Positions 18,199 to 27,158 of a DNA stretch of 64,000 bases are shown piece by piece. Below the pieces are notes generated by a model that was given only the letters and a program-made list of their open reading frames with translations, did not search any database and had not been told where the DNA came from. Location of the stretch: the NCBI RefSeq assembly GCF_014842025.1, contig NZ_JACYUY010000002.1, positions 1 to 64,000 of the forward strand, given 5' to 3'. The stretch's first letter is position 1; each line of letters starts with the position of its first letter. This DNA comes from Massilia sp. CFBP 13721. Its GTDB lineage: Bacteria; Pseudomonadota; Gammaproteobacteria; Burkholderiales; Burkholderiaceae_D. A program made the position numbers and the translations under genes.

Positions 18199-18675
18199 AT
18201 GATCGCCCCCGATTCCCTCCTGCGCCGGCGCCGGCTGCCATGCGCTGTGCTCGGCGTACTGTTGCTGGCGCTGCTGTGGGGCGCGCTGGCGCCGCTGCGT
18301 ACGCCCAGCCAGGAACGCGGTTTCACGTTTCCGGTGCCGCGTCAGGCCGGCGCCGCGGGCCTAGCGAGCGCCCGCGCGCCGGCACTGCCGCGCGAGATCC
18401 GCCTGACCTTGGGCGTGCAGGATGTGCTGCTGCTGCGCAACCTCGACCGCCAGCCCCATGTGTTCGGTCCGCTGCAACTGTTGCCGGGCCAGGAATTCCG
18501 CCTGCCCTTCGAGCAGGCCGGTGACTATGCCTACGCCTGTCCGGACGTGGCCGGCGGTACGCTCACCGTGCGCGTGGTGCGCCTGCCCGACCCCGGCTGG
18601 GAGCGTGTTCGATGGCGCCTGGGCGCGCTGATGCAGACGCTGCGGACATTGCCGATCATGGCGCCGCAGAAGTAG
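18199..18675 (+). CDS. Small membrane-anchored cupredoxin-like protein
   Basis: A 158-residue protein. One N-terminal membrane helix (LPCAVLGVLLLALLWGAL) is followed by a periplasmic region resembling a cupredoxin fold: LRNLDRQPHVFGPLQLLPGQEF, then FEQAGDYAYACPD. The His of PHVFGP and the Cys of YACPD sit where two type-1 copper ligands would be, but the expected C-terminal His and Met after the Cys are missing (CPDVAGGTLTV). Copper binding, if any, would be atypical. It is divergent from the CHASE kinase. Function unknown. Confidence 0.6.
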   Translation: MIAPDSLLRRRRLPCAVLGVLLLALLWGALAPLRTPSQERGFTFPVPRQAGAAGLASARAPALPREIRLTLGVQDVLLLRNLDRQPHVFGPLQLLPGQEFRLPFEQAGDYAYACPDVAGGTLTVRVVRLPDPGWERVRWRLGALMQTLRTLPIMAPQK

Positions 18676-18798
18676 TTTCCGCCCCACTAGTTCTTCAGTT
18701 TATTGTTCCTGAAAGGCGCCCTGGCGGCCCTGCGGAAGGCGCGGCAGGCTGTCGGCAATCGTGCTGCGGTCCGCCCGGCGATTCTGTCATGATGGGGC

Positions 18799-19419
18799 AT
18801 GGCCACGATTTCCCTTCCATTGTTTCCACTCAGCACGGTGCTGTTCCCGGATGGGGTGTTGCCGCTGCAGGTGTTCGAGGCGCGCTACCTCGACATGGTC
18901 AGCCGTTGCCTGACCGAGGACACGCCCTTCGGCGTGGTCTTGCTGACCCAGGGCCATGAAGTGCGCGCGCGCGGCGGGCAGCCGGAGCGCTTTGTCGAAG
19001 GCGGCACGCTTGCCACCGTCTGCGATACCGCGGCCACCACGCCCGGGCTGCTGCAGGTGGTCTGCCGCGGCGGCGCGCGCTTCGAAGTCAAATCATCGCA
19101 ACAACGACTGAACGGTTTGTGGGTCGCCGAGGTCGAACTGGTGGAAGACGACCACGCCGTACGCATTCCCGCCGAATTGCAGGGCGCCTCCGATGCGCTC
19201 GACCGGGTGCTGGCCTCGCTGCACGACGTGCCGCAGGAGCGCTGGCCGGTACAGCCGCCGTTCCGGCTGGAAGATTGTGGCTGGGTCGCCAATCGCTGGT
19301 GTGAACTGTTGCCTTTGCCGAACAACCAGAAGCACAACATGCTCATGCTCGACAATCCAGTGATCCGTCTCGAGCTGCTGCACGATGTGCTGGACGAACA
19401 TGGCCTGATCACCTCGTAA
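18799..19419 (+). CDS. LON peptidase N-terminal (substrate-binding) domain protein
   Basis: A 206-residue stand-alone LON substrate-binding domain. The N-terminus ISLPLFPLSTVLFPDGVLPL and VFEARYLDMVSRCL are diagnostic. No AAA+ or protease module follows, so it is not a protease. Such proteins are common in proteobacteria and their function is unknown; recognition of unfolded protein or an adaptor role has been suggested. The anti-sigma-like gene begins 8 bases downstream, suggesting one transcript. Confidence 0.85.
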   Translation: MATISLPLFPLSTVLFPDGVLPLQVFEARYLDMVSRCLTEDTPFGVVLLTQGHEVRARGGQPERFVEGGTLATVCDTAATTPGLLQVVCRGGARFEVKSSQQRLNGLWVAEVELVEDDHAVRIPAELQGASDALDRVLASLHDVPQERWPVQPPFRLEDCGWVANRWCELLPLPNNQKHNMLMLDNPVIRLELLHDVLDEHGLITS

Positions 19420-19427
19420 CCATTGCC

Positions 19428-20177
19428 ATGAAATTTTCGGACGAACTCTTGATTGCATTCGTCAACGGCGAACTGGCCGAGCCGGCCCGTGCGGCGGTCG
19501 AACGCGCGCTGCGCGCCGACCCGGCGATCGCCACGCGCGTGGCCCAGCTGCGTGCCCGGCGTTCACGCGTGTATGGCGTGGTCGCGGGCGGGCGCGACGG
19601 CGGCGGCCACGCCCATGCGCATGGTTGCCCCGGGGGCGCGAAAATCGTCCAGCTCGACATGGTCCGCGCCGCGCGCAACGGCCCGCTGCCCACACCGCCG
19701 GCGCCACCGCCGGCCTGGACCCTGCGCCACTGGTGCGCGCTGGCCGCGGCGCTGGTGGCGGGCACCCTGGCCGGCGGCTTCGGCTGGCGTGCCTGGCAGG
19801 GCGAAGCGGAACTGGCTTCCCTCAGCGGCGCCGATGGCGCGCTGGTGGCGCAAGGGCGCCTGTCAGCGGCCCTAAGCGCGCAGCTGGCCAGCCCCGGTCC
19901 GTCGGGGCGGGTGCGCATCGGCATCAGTTTCCTGGCCAAGGACGGCAAGTACTGCCGCAGCTTCGTGATGGACACGACCGCCGGCCTGGCCTGCCGCGAC
20001 GGCGGCGCCTGGAAGGTGCCGGTGCTGGCCCAGGGCGCGGCCGGCGCGGCCTGGATGGACGGCACCGGCTTGCCGCCGGCCGTGCTCGACGCCATCGACA
20101 GCCGCATCGCCGGTACCCCGCTCAGCCCCGACGCCGAGCGCGCCGCCCATGCCCGCGGCTGGAAACGTGAAGGGTAG
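19428..20177 (+). CDS. Anti-sigma-factor-like membrane protein
   Basis: A 249-residue protein. The short cytoplasmic N-terminal helical domain (FSDELLIAFVNGELAEPARA) resembles the start of RsiW/ChrR-like anti-sigma factors. One membrane helix lies near 103-120, and a periplasmic region with two Cys (KYCRSFVMD and GLACRDG) follows. The classic HxxxCxxC zinc motif is absent; a His/Cys patch (HAHAHGC near 62-68) may stand in. No ECF sigma gene is adjacent, which is odd for this class. Its TAG stop lies inside the first unit of the downstream tandem repeat. Confidence 0.6.
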   Translation: MKFSDELLIAFVNGELAEPARAAVERALRADPAIATRVAQLRARRSRVYGVVAGGRDGGGHAHAHGCPGGAKIVQLDMVRAARNGPLPTPPAPPPAWTLRHWCALAAALVAGTLAGGFGWRAWQGEAELASLSGADGALVAQGRLSAALSAQLASPGPSGRVRIGISFLAKDGKYCRSFVMDTTAGLACRDGGAWKVPVLAQGAAGAAWMDGTGLPPAVLDAIDSRIAGTPLSPDAERAAHARGWKREG

Positions 20178-20397
20178 GGTGGACTCCGTCCACGCGTAAC
20201 GCCCGCATCCCGCCTGCGTCACTCCGTTTTCATATATAAAACACTCCGATTCGTAGGGTGGACTCCGTCCACGCGTAACCCCCGCATCCCGCCTGCGTCA
20301 CTCCGTTTTCATATGTAAAACACTCCGGTTCGTAGGGTGGACTCCGTCCACGCGTAACGCCCGCATCCCGCCTGCGTCACTCCGGTTTTACATATAA
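20174..20397 (+). repeat. 79-bp tandem repeat, nearly three copies
   Basis: Units start at 20174, 20253 and 20332, an exact 79-base period. Each unit opens with the palindrome GTAGGGTGGACTCCGTCCAC, then a shared tail including CGCATCCCGCCTGCGTCACT and an AT-rich stretch (CATATATAAA, varying by a base or two). The third copy is truncated. The array begins at the stop codon of the preceding gene and lies between two convergent genes. Confidence 0.9.
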
Positions 20398-20413
20398 ATC
20401 GCACCTGCCAGCA

Positions 20414-20974
20414 TCAAGCACTGATATCAAGCCGCGACTCGGAAGTCTCTTGCGGCCCATACGCCTGCCGCACTTCCTGCTCACGCGACTGCTGTGCCGC
20501 TGCGTTACCCGCAACCTCGCGCGCCTGCTTCTTCATATACGCAGCGCGCTCCTCCTCGCTCAGCTTGCGGTCATTGTTGGTATCGGCTTCGGCAATATAG
20601 TCGGACGCGGCGCTGTCGCTGCCGCCTGCCGCGCCAGCGCCCATGCGCGCACCGCCCGCCGCCGGCGCTGCCGTGCCGCCGGCGCCGGCCTCCGCCGTCC
20701 CGTCCGTGTCCGCCGCAGCCGCACCTGTATCCGTTTCGCCATCGCCCCCATCCACCGCCACCGCTTCCTCCTGCGCCCGCTGCACCCGTCCCGCATCGAA
20801 CTGCGCGTCGAGCTGCCCACCCACCCGCGCCGTCGCCAGCGCCTGCGCGCTGGGCACGGCGGCCGTGCCGGCATCGACCACCGTGGACGTGGCCGCCGTC
20901 TCCTGCGCCTTGCGCGTTTCCACCCGCGCCGGCACCGTTTGCACCAGGCCGCTACCGCCAATTGCCGACACCAT
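20414..20974 (-). CDS. Ala/Gly-rich protein with one EF-hand
   Basis: A 186-residue low-complexity protein rich in Ala, Gly, Thr and Asp. A single EF-hand-like calcium loop, ADTNNDRKLSEEERAAYM, lies at about 130-147. It has no signal peptide and no membrane helix. The ATG at 20974 is chosen over one 6 bases upstream because AAGGA is then 7 bases away. The N-terminal VSAIGGSGLVQTVPARVE resembles short proteins secreted or anchored near flagella or type III systems, but this is weak. Function unknown. Confidence 0.6.
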   Translation of the reverse strand: MVSAIGGSGLVQTVPARVETRKAQETAATSTVVDAGTAAVPSAQALATARVGGQLDAQFDAGRVQRAQEEAVAVDGGDGETDTGAAAADTDGTAEAGAGGTAAPAAGGARMGAGAAGGSDSAASDYIAEADTNNDRKLSEEERAAYMKKQAREVAGNAAAQQSREQEVRQAYGPQETSESRLDISA

Positions 20975-21367
20975 CGTCATTCCTTCGCTATCTGTCTTGT
21001 CCCATTAACGACGCAATCAACCGCACCAGCAGGGCAGGGAATGTAAAGCCGGGTAAAGCACGGCAAGCCAAAACGACCGATGCGCGACCGATTGCGCGCA
21101 CGATTCCATATACACTGCCGTGGATTTCAGGTAACCTTGAGGGCGATATATTGTGTCTCTACGTCTGCGCTGCCGGTTTTGCCGGCGCAACGCGCCCACC
21201 GAGCCGGCCACAGGCCCAGGCCATGTTCCAGCCGGCGGCCCGCCCGCCCCTCCAGGAGTTGTCACTGCCGGCCACGCCTGCTGGGTTCGCGTGGTCATCG
21301 CCCGTAGAGCAAGTTGAATTCAAAGGGGCTCGATCAGTGATCGGTTTCCCTTATCCCGGAAAGAACA
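20975..21367. other. Divergent intergenic region upstream of the RhlE-type helicase gene
   Basis: About 390 bases without a supportable gene. A weak promoter for the helicase is possible (TTTCAG 21125-21130, 16 bases, TATATT 21147-21152), which would leave a leader of about 210 bases. Long leaders are common in cold-regulated DEAD-box genes, but no conserved cold-box motif was recognised. Confidence 0.35.
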
Positions 21368-22864
21368 ATGTCTGATACACAGATGAACACCGACGCCGCG
21401 GCTGTCGAACCGAGCGTGACCTTTGCCGATTTCGGCCTGGCGCCCGAGATCCTGCGCGCGCTGGCCGACCAGGGCTACGTCCATCCGACCCCGATCCAGG
21501 CCCAGGCGATTCCCGTCGTACTGCAGGGCCGCGACGTCATGGGCGCCGCCCAGACCGGTACCGGTAAAACGGCCGGCTTCTCGCTGCCGATCATCCAGTT
21601 GCTGCTGGCGCACGCCAACAGCAGCATGTCGCCGGCCCGTCACCCGGTGCGCGCCCTGATCCTGACCCCGACCCGCGAGCTGGCGGTGCAGGTGGCCGAC
21701 AACGTGCGCGCCTATGCCCAGCACACGCCGCTGCGTTCGACCGTCGTCTTCGGCGGCATGGACATGAAGGGGCAGACCACCATCCTGAAGGGCGGCGTCG
21801 AAATCGTCATCGCCACCCCGGGCCGCCTGCTCGACCACATCGAACAGAAGAACGTCAGCCTGGGCCAGGTGCAGATGCTGGTGATGGACGAAGCGGACCG
21901 CATGCTCGACATGGGCTTCCTGCCCGACCTGCAGCGCATCATCAACTTGCTGCCGAAGAAGCGCCAGAACCTGATGTTCTCGGCCACCTTCTCGCCGGAA
22001 ATCAAAAAGCTGGCCAACAGCTTCCTGCAACAGCCGGTGCTGATCGAGGTGGCGCGCAGCAATGCCACCGCCGAGAAGGTCACGCAGATCGTCTACAAGG
22101 TCGACGAAGAGCAGAAGCGCGACGTCGTCGAATTCCTGATCCGCCAGCGCGAGCTGAAGCAGGTCATCATCTTCTCGAACACGAAAATTGGCGCCTCGCG
22201 CCTGTCGCGCCACCTGGAGCAGACCGGCATCAAGGCCTCGGCCATCCACGGGGATAAAACCCAGCAGGAACGCATGGCCGCGCTCGAGGCGTTCAAGCAG
22301 GGGGAAATCGAAGTGCTGGTGGCGACCGACGTCGCCGCGCGCGGGCTCGACATTTCCGACCTGCCGTGCGTGATCAACTACGATTTGCCGTATAACGCCG
22401 AGGATTACGTGCACCGCATCGGCCGTACCGGCCGCGCCGGCGCTTCGGGAGACGCCTTGTCGGTGTATTCGGACAAGGACGAGCGCTTGCTGGCCGATAT
22501 CGAAAAGCTGATCAAGCAAAACATCACACGCGGCGAGCTGACCGGTTTCGCGGTGCGCGCACGCGGACATGCCGAACGCGGCGAGCGTCCACAGCGTGGC
22601 GAACGCCCGGAGCGTGGCGAACGCAGCGAACGCGGCCCGCGCCGCAGCGAGTTTGAACGCGGCGAGCGCGGCGACCGCCCACAGCGCAGCTATGGCGCCG
22701 GCCCGCTGCCGCGCCGCGAAAAGGTCGACCCGTGGTTCCTGAAGCCGTACGAGCCGGCCAACGCGCCGCGCCCGGACAGCAACCAGAACCTGGCGGGCGC
22801 CCCGGCCAAGCCGAAGCAGAAGATTGCCGCCTTGCTGGGTGGCTTGCCGAAGCAGCCGCAGTAA
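21368..22864 (+). CDS. rhlE: DEAD-box ATP-dependent RNA helicase, RhlE type
   Basis: A 498-residue helicase. All motifs are present in order: Q motif (TPIQAQAIP), I (AQTGTGKT), Ia (PTRELAVQ), Ib (TPGRLLD), II (DEAD in VMDEADRML), III (SATF), IV (IIFSNTK), V (ATDVAARGLD), VI (HRIGRTGRAG). A basic C-terminal tail from about residue 395 carries repeated GERPxRGER units, an RGG-like disordered RNA-binding region. The closing KPKQKIAALLGG is typical of betaproteobacterial RhlE. It remodels RNA in ribosome assembly or decay, often in the cold. A strong terminator follows. Confidence 0.93.
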   Translation: MSDTQMNTDAAAVEPSVTFADFGLAPEILRALADQGYVHPTPIQAQAIPVVLQGRDVMGAAQTGTGKTAGFSLPIIQLLLAHANSSMSPARHPVRALILTPTRELAVQVADNVRAYAQHTPLRSTVVFGGMDMKGQTTILKGGVEIVIATPGRLLDHIEQKNVSLGQVQMLVMDEADRMLDMGFLPDLQRIINLLPKKRQNLMFSATFSPEIKKLANSFLQQPVLIEVARSNATAEKVTQIVYKVDEEQKRDVVEFLIRQRELKQVIIFSNTKIGASRLSRHLEQTGIKASAIHGDKTQQERMAALEAFKQGEIEVLVATDVAARGLDISDLPCVINYDLPYNAEDYVHRIGRTGRAGASGDALSVYSDKDERLLADIEKLIKQNITRGELTGFAVRARGHAERGERPQRGERPERGERSERGPRRSEFERGERGDRPQRSYGAGPLPRREKVDPWFLKPYEPANAPRPDSNQNLAGAPAKPKQKIAALLGGLPKQPQ

Positions 22865-22880
22865 GCACGGTTGCTTTTGT

Positions 22881-22916
22881 AAAAAAACCTGCGCGCCGCG
22901 AGGCCGCAGGTTTTTT
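22881..22916 (+). terminator. Bidirectional rho-independent terminator
   Basis: Seven As, CCTGCG, a GC-rich loop, CGCAGG and six Ts, 17 bases after the rhlE stop. A-run and T-run on either side allow use from both strands, which fits the convergent kinase gene. Confidence 0.9.
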
Positions 22917-22981
22917 ACGTCCACGGCGCTGTCTATTGAATGTCGGACTCGAAAATGTGTTTCAGTTGGGAACTGATGAAC

Positions 22982-23003
22982 CGCGTGGGCAGAGCCCACC
23001 CTA
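22982..23003 (-). repeat. Dispersed palindrome, GTGGGC type
   Basis: CGCGTGGGCAGAGCCCACCC: arms GTGGGC/GCCCAC around a short loop. It is a minus-orientation member of the GTAGGGTGG family between two convergent genes. Confidence 0.7.
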
Positions 23004-23034
23004 TGGTGCGCTTCTGTTCACGGCTGGCGGATGC

Positions 23035-24711
23035 TCACGGGAATGAACCCGGCAAAATCGCCCGCACGCGCGCCAATAAATCTTCCTGGCGATAGGGTTT
23101 GCTCAGGATGTCGAGCCGCTGGCCGCGTGCCGTCGGCAATTCGTCCATGTAGCCGGTGGTGACCAGGATCGGGGTGCCGGGGCGGCGCGCGCGCACCTGG
23201 TCCGCCAGTTGCAGGCCGTTCATCCCGCCCGGCATCATCACGTCGGTAAACACGAGGTCGATCGCGCTGCCTTCTTCGAGCAGGGTGAGGGCCTGTTCGC
23301 CGCTCGGCGCCGACACCACCGCGTAGCCCGCGCCTTCGAGCATGGTTTCGGCCAGTTCGCGCACGTCTTCGTTGTCCTCGACCACCAGGATGCGGGCGCG
23401 TGCGCTTTCTTCGGCGCGCGCGGCATCGGCGTCGGCCTCAGGAGCGCCTGCACCCGTACCCGCGCCGGCGCCGTCCACCGGAAACACCATGCGCACCGTG
23501 GTGCCCTTGCCGGGCGTGCTGTCGATCTCGAGCTGCCCGCGCGACTGCTGCACGAAGCCATGCACCATCGCCAGGCCGAGGCCGGTGCCCGGTCCCTTGG
23601 TCGTGAAGAAGGGTTCGGTGGCACGCTGCGCCACTTCCGGCGGCATGCCTTCGCCTTCGTCGGCGATGCAGACCGCCACCTGACCGTCGCTGTCGGCGCC
23701 GCCCGCCACCAGCAGCGTGCTGACGCGCACCCGGCCGCCGTCGGGCATGGCGTCGCGGGCATTGATCAGGACGTTGAGCAGGGCCATCTCGAAATGCGTC
23801 GGGTCGAGCTTGCAGGCAGGCAAGCCCGGCTTCAGGTCGAGTTGCAGGACCACCCGGTCGCCCAGGGTGCGCACCAGCAATTCGGAAAATTCCACCAGCA
23901 GCGCGTTCAGGTTGACGCGCCGCGGTTCCAGGCGCTGTTTGCGGGCAAAGGTCAGCAGTTGCTGGGTCAACTTGCCGGCCTTCATGGCCGCGCGCTGGGC
24001 GCGGCGGATCGGTTCGGCACCAGCGCCCGATTTATCCATCGCCAGCAGGGCCAGCTCCAGGTTGCCGTTGATGACTTGCAGCAGATTGTTAAAATCGTGG
24101 GCCATGCCGGCCGTCAGCTGGCCGATCGCTTCCATTTTTTGCGCCTGCAGCGAGGAATGCTCGCTCATGCGGCGCTCGGTGATGTCGATCTGCGAAGCGA
24201 AGAAATACAGTAGTTCGCCATCCTGGTCGAAGATCGGGCCGATGTACAGCCCATTCCAGAATGGGGTGCCGTCGGCCTTGTAATTCAGGATGTCGAGGGC
24301 GACGGCGCGCCGTTCGGCCAGCGCCGCGCGCACTTCGGCGACCGTTTCGGGATTGGTCTGCGGGCCCTGCAGCAGCCGGCAATTGCGGCCGATCAGGTCC
24401 TTTTCCTCGTACAGCGTCAGGTCGAGGAAGGCGCGGTTGACGAACACGATCGGATCGTCCGGCTGGCGCGGATCGGTCACGACCATCGGCATGCGCGTCA
24501 TTTCGACGGCGGCAAAGAAGACGTTGCCGCGGTCTTCCAGGCCGGGTTGCTCGATGTAGCCAGCCTGCCAGTGTTTCATGCCGGGGTTGCCGAGCGGATT
24601 GAAGGCGCTGCCTTCGAGCTGGCCGTCGGCAGGCACGCCGACGCTCTGGCCGCCGCCTTGCAGGTCGACCGGCGCATCTGCGTTTTCTTCGGGTGTCGAG
24701 CCGGTTGCCAT
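23035..24711 (-). CDS. Blue-light-sensing LOV hybrid histidine kinase with receiver
   Basis: A 558-residue soluble protein. A LOV domain spans about 60-180; its GRNCRLLQGPQT (C111) is the flavin-adduct motif, and NRAFLDLTLYEEKDLIG and NYKADGTPFWN are typical. The kinase follows with H205 in AGMAHDFNNLL, N-box NARDAMP and G boxes DEGEGMP and GTGLGLAMVHGF. A C-terminal receiver (about 440-558) has D490 in VFTDVMMPGG. The layout matches LOV-HK-RR photoreceptors of Pseudomonas syringae type. Blue light should form a Cys-FMN adduct and alter autophosphorylation. The ATG at 24711 is favoured; 24744 is possible. No output gene is adjacent. Confidence 0.9.
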   Translation of the reverse strand: MATGSTPEENADAPVDLQGGGQSVGVPADGQLEGSAFNPLGNPGMKHWQAGYIEQPGLEDRGNVFFAAVEMTRMPMVVTDPRQPDDPIVFVNRAFLDLTLYEEKDLIGRNCRLLQGPQTNPETVAEVRAALAERRAVALDILNYKADGTPFWNGLYIGPIFDQDGELLYFFASQIDITERRMSEHSSLQAQKMEAIGQLTAGMAHDFNNLLQVINGNLELALLAMDKSGAGAEPIRRAQRAAMKAGKLTQQLLTFARKQRLEPRRVNLNALLVEFSELLVRTLGDRVVLQLDLKPGLPACKLDPTHFEMALLNVLINARDAMPDGGRVRVSTLLVAGGADSDGQVAVCIADEGEGMPPEVAQRATEPFFTTKGPGTGLGLAMVHGFVQQSRGQLEIDSTPGKGTTVRMVFPVDGAGAGTGAGAPEADADAARAEESARARILVVEDNEDVRELAETMLEGAGYAVVSAPSGEQALTLLEEGSAIDLVFTDVMMPGGMNGLQLADQVRARRPGTPILVTTGYMDELPTARGQRLDILSKPYRQEDLLARVRAILPGSFP

Positions 24712-24868
24712 GTGCTTGTCTCTGTGGTCGTGGTCGCGCAGCATGTGTGCGTGTCATCAGTGAGGTCATCCTAACGCAGGATCGGAACGGCGAACTGTGC
24801 GCGATTTCACGCAGGCCGATGAATGGCGGGCGGGCGCCTCGGCAGGTCGGCCACGGTCGAGAACAGCG

Positions 24869-24874
24869 TATAAT
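24869..24874 (+). promoter_or_regulatory. Candidate -10 element at the head of the polysaccharide locus
   Basis: TATAAT followed by CGCCAG, 47 bases before the first gene. No good -35 is seen. The same TATAATCGCCA string recurs at 29749 before the ABC-exporter genes. Confidence 0.4.
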
Positions 24875-24920
24875 CGCCAGGTCTCCGTTGCGTTGATGGG
24901 CATGCCATGAGGGAGCTGGG

Positions 24921-27134
24921 GTGGAACTGACAATTTCGCTGCTACTGGTCGCCTGTCTGGCGATCAACGCAACAAGCCTGTTCATTCCCCGCTTGTACAC
25001 GGACGGCAGCTTCGCCGCCCTGCCGGCGCGCCTGGCGCTGGGCGCCGCGGTGCTGGTCTGCGCGATGAATATCCTGTTGCATTTTTTTCCGGGCAACTCA
25101 TCGGCATGGATGACGCTCGCCGTGCTGGGCGCCTGCGCGCTGGCCGGCTGGAAGACACGTTCCCTCTCGACGCATGCGGGCAAGGCAGGCGCCTGCGCGC
25201 TGGTGTTCGCCCTCGGCCTGCTCTGCTGGCGCCTGCTGGGGCAGCTCAAGGCGGGCGCCCTGGTGCCGATCGAGGGCACCGGCATCCACGATGAACTCTG
25301 GTACATCTTCACGGCGGACTGGCTGCGTACGCACAGCCTGGCCGATGCCTTTCCACACAATCCAGCCTACCCACTGAGCTCGGTTGCCGGCGCCAATCTC
25401 GGCACGCTGCCGCGCATCGGCGCCGAGTCGCTGCTGGCCTTGTTCTCGAGTGTCGCCGGCGCCCCGCTCGAGCAGGTCTATCCGGTGCTGTTCGCCGTTG
25501 CCGCCGTGCTGTTCGGTTTCAGCGCCAGCCTGGGGTTCTTGCGCGAGGCCGACGGCGACTGGGCCTTCCTCGCGTTTGCCCTGCTGGCGGTGGCGCTGTC
25601 GCCGGTCGCACTGTTCATTTACGGCAACGAGAATTTCGCCACCATGTGGGGCCTGGTCTTCCTCGGCGGCTACTATTGGACGGTCGGACACGCGCTTGCG
25701 GGCGACGCTTCCCGCGGCAACATCGTTGCCGCCGGCATCTTTCTCGGCGCCTTGCTGGCGACCTATCCGGAGTTGCTGGCCGTGGCCGTCCCGGCCAGCG
25801 CGGTCCTGTTCGTGCTGGCCGTCGCGCGCGACCGTGCGGCCTGGCTGGCCAGTGCCAGGACACTGTCCCTGTGCGCCCTGGTGGCGCTGGTGGCCGCGCC
25901 GTTTGCCGTCGCGACCGCGTTCAAGGTATTGACCACCGGTGCGGCGGCGGCGCAGGGACCGAACCTGTTCTACCCGGACGTGTTCACGTCGATCACCCCG
26001 GCCAACCTGGTGCTCACGCTGCTCGCCTTCGACATCGAGGCGGTGCGCCGCTACCTGGGGGAGGCCGGCCCCTTGTTCGCCAGCATCGTGCTGGTGCTGG
26101 CGCTGCTGTTCGCGCCGCGCCGCGTGTGGCTGGCGACGGCCGGGCTGGCGCTGGGCAGCCTGGCGGTACTCGCGATCTTCTGGCGCCAGAACTACGGTTA
26201 CGGCGGCATGAAGGCGATCGAGTTCATGGCGCTGCCGGCGGCGACCCTGCTCGGGGCCGCGGCGGGGCGGGTGGCGCCGGCGGGGCGCGCGCTGCTGTCG
26301 CGCGCACGCTACAGCGGCGCCGGCTCGGGCGTGCGCCTGCGGGTGTTCGCCCATGCCGCCTGTGTGCTGGCGGCGCTGGGGCTGGTAGGCTTGGTGTCGT
26401 GGGAGCGCTCGAGCACGTTCAGCCGCCATGGCGCAACGGCGCGCCTGTCGGACGAATTGCGCGGGGTGGCGGCGGCGCGCGCCGTCTTGCCGGCGCACGC
26501 CGTACTGCAGGTCGGACCGGAACTCGATCCCCACCCGTTCCTCTACAGCCGCTGGATCGCTTATTTGCTGCCCGACGTCGCGCTCGTGTACCCGACCGAA
26601 CTCCAGGGCGGCGGCTATATCTATGGGCTGGAGCACGGCTACGACGGGCGCAAGGCGGCGGTGACGCACGTGCTCAAGGCGCGCGGCGCCGGCGCGCCCG
26701 CGGCGACGGCGATCTGGCACAACGCCGGTTTCGAGATCGTTCCGGCCGCCGCGGCGCCGTTCATGCTCGGCCGCGGCTTTCATCACGACGAGGGCTGGGG
26801 CCGCTGGATGGCCGAACGGGCCGAGGTCGAACTGCGTGACAGTTGTGCCCGCGAACTGCGGGTACGGGTCCATCACCGCTACGAAGCGGTCAAGGGCGAC
26901 GATGCCCTGATCGTGGCGGCGGGCAATGTGGTGAAGCGTTTTCCGCTGCAGGGCGGCAAGGGCGAGATCGGTTTCGCCGTGCCCGAGGGCGCCTCGCGCG
27001 TCGAACTGCGTTCCGCCGCCGGCGGCGTTGCGCCGGCCAGCGTCGGCGGCGGCGACGGGCGCGTCCTCAGCTATGCCATCGAAGGAGTGAGTTTGACACC
27101 GTGCGCGCGGCAGCCAGCCCAGGCCGCGCGCTGA
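24921..27134 (+). CDS. Polytopic membrane protein, GT-C-like glycosyltransferase candidate
   Basis: A 737-residue protein with about 12 hydrophobic segments to residue 500, then a soluble C-terminal region of about 230 residues. An acidic loop after the third or fourth helix (EGTGIHDELWYIFTADW) resembles the first extracytoplasmic loop of GT-C enzymes, where an Asp/Glu acts in catalysis. GT-C enzymes use polyprenyl-phosphate sugars, which fits the prenyltransferase gene three genes downstream. GTG at 24921 is preceded by GAGGGAG. The SMR-like gene starts 24 bases after it. No precise family was recognised, so the function is inferred from topology and context. Confidence 0.6.
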   Translation: MELTISLLLVACLAINATSLFIPRLYTDGSFAALPARLALGAAVLVCAMNILLHFFPGNSSAWMTLAVLGACALAGWKTRSLSTHAGKAGACALVFALGLLCWRLLGQLKAGALVPIEGTGIHDELWYIFTADWLRTHSLADAFPHNPAYPLSSVAGANLGTLPRIGAESLLALFSSVAGAPLEQVYPVLFAVAAVLFGFSASLGFLREADGDWAFLAFALLAVALSPVALFIYGNENFATMWGLVFLGGYYWTVGHALAGDASRGNIVAAGIFLGALLATYPELLAVAVPASAVLFVLAVARDRAAWLASARTLSLCALVALVAAPFAVATAFKVLTTGAAAAQGPNLFYPDVFTSITPANLVLTLLAFDIEAVRRYLGEAGPLFASIVLVLALLFAPRRVWLATAGLALGSLAVLAIFWRQNYGYGGMKAIEFMALPAATLLGAAAGRVAPAGRALLSRARYSGAGSGVRLRVFAHAACVLAALGLVGLVSWERSSTFSRHGATARLSDELRGVAAARAVLPAHAVLQVGPELDPHPFLYSRWIAYLLPDVALVYPTELQGGGYIYGLEHGYDGRKAAVTHVLKARGAGAPAATAIWHNAGFEIVPAAAAPFMLGRGFHHDEGWGRWMAERAEVELRDSCARELRVRVHHRYEAVKGDDALIVAAGNVVKRFPLQGGKGEIGFAVPEGASRVELRSAAGGVAPASVGGGDGRVLSYAIEGVSLTPCARQPAQAAR

Positions 27135-27158
27135 TTCATTGAACTGGACAATCAGCCT

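Noticed and set aside
18199-18675. Functional type-1 copper protein
   Set aside because: Only two of the expected ligands can be placed; called cupredoxin-like only.
20174-20397. CRISPR-like array
   Set aside because: Units are nearly identical over the full 79 bases with no unique spacers and no cas genes; a plain tandem repeat.
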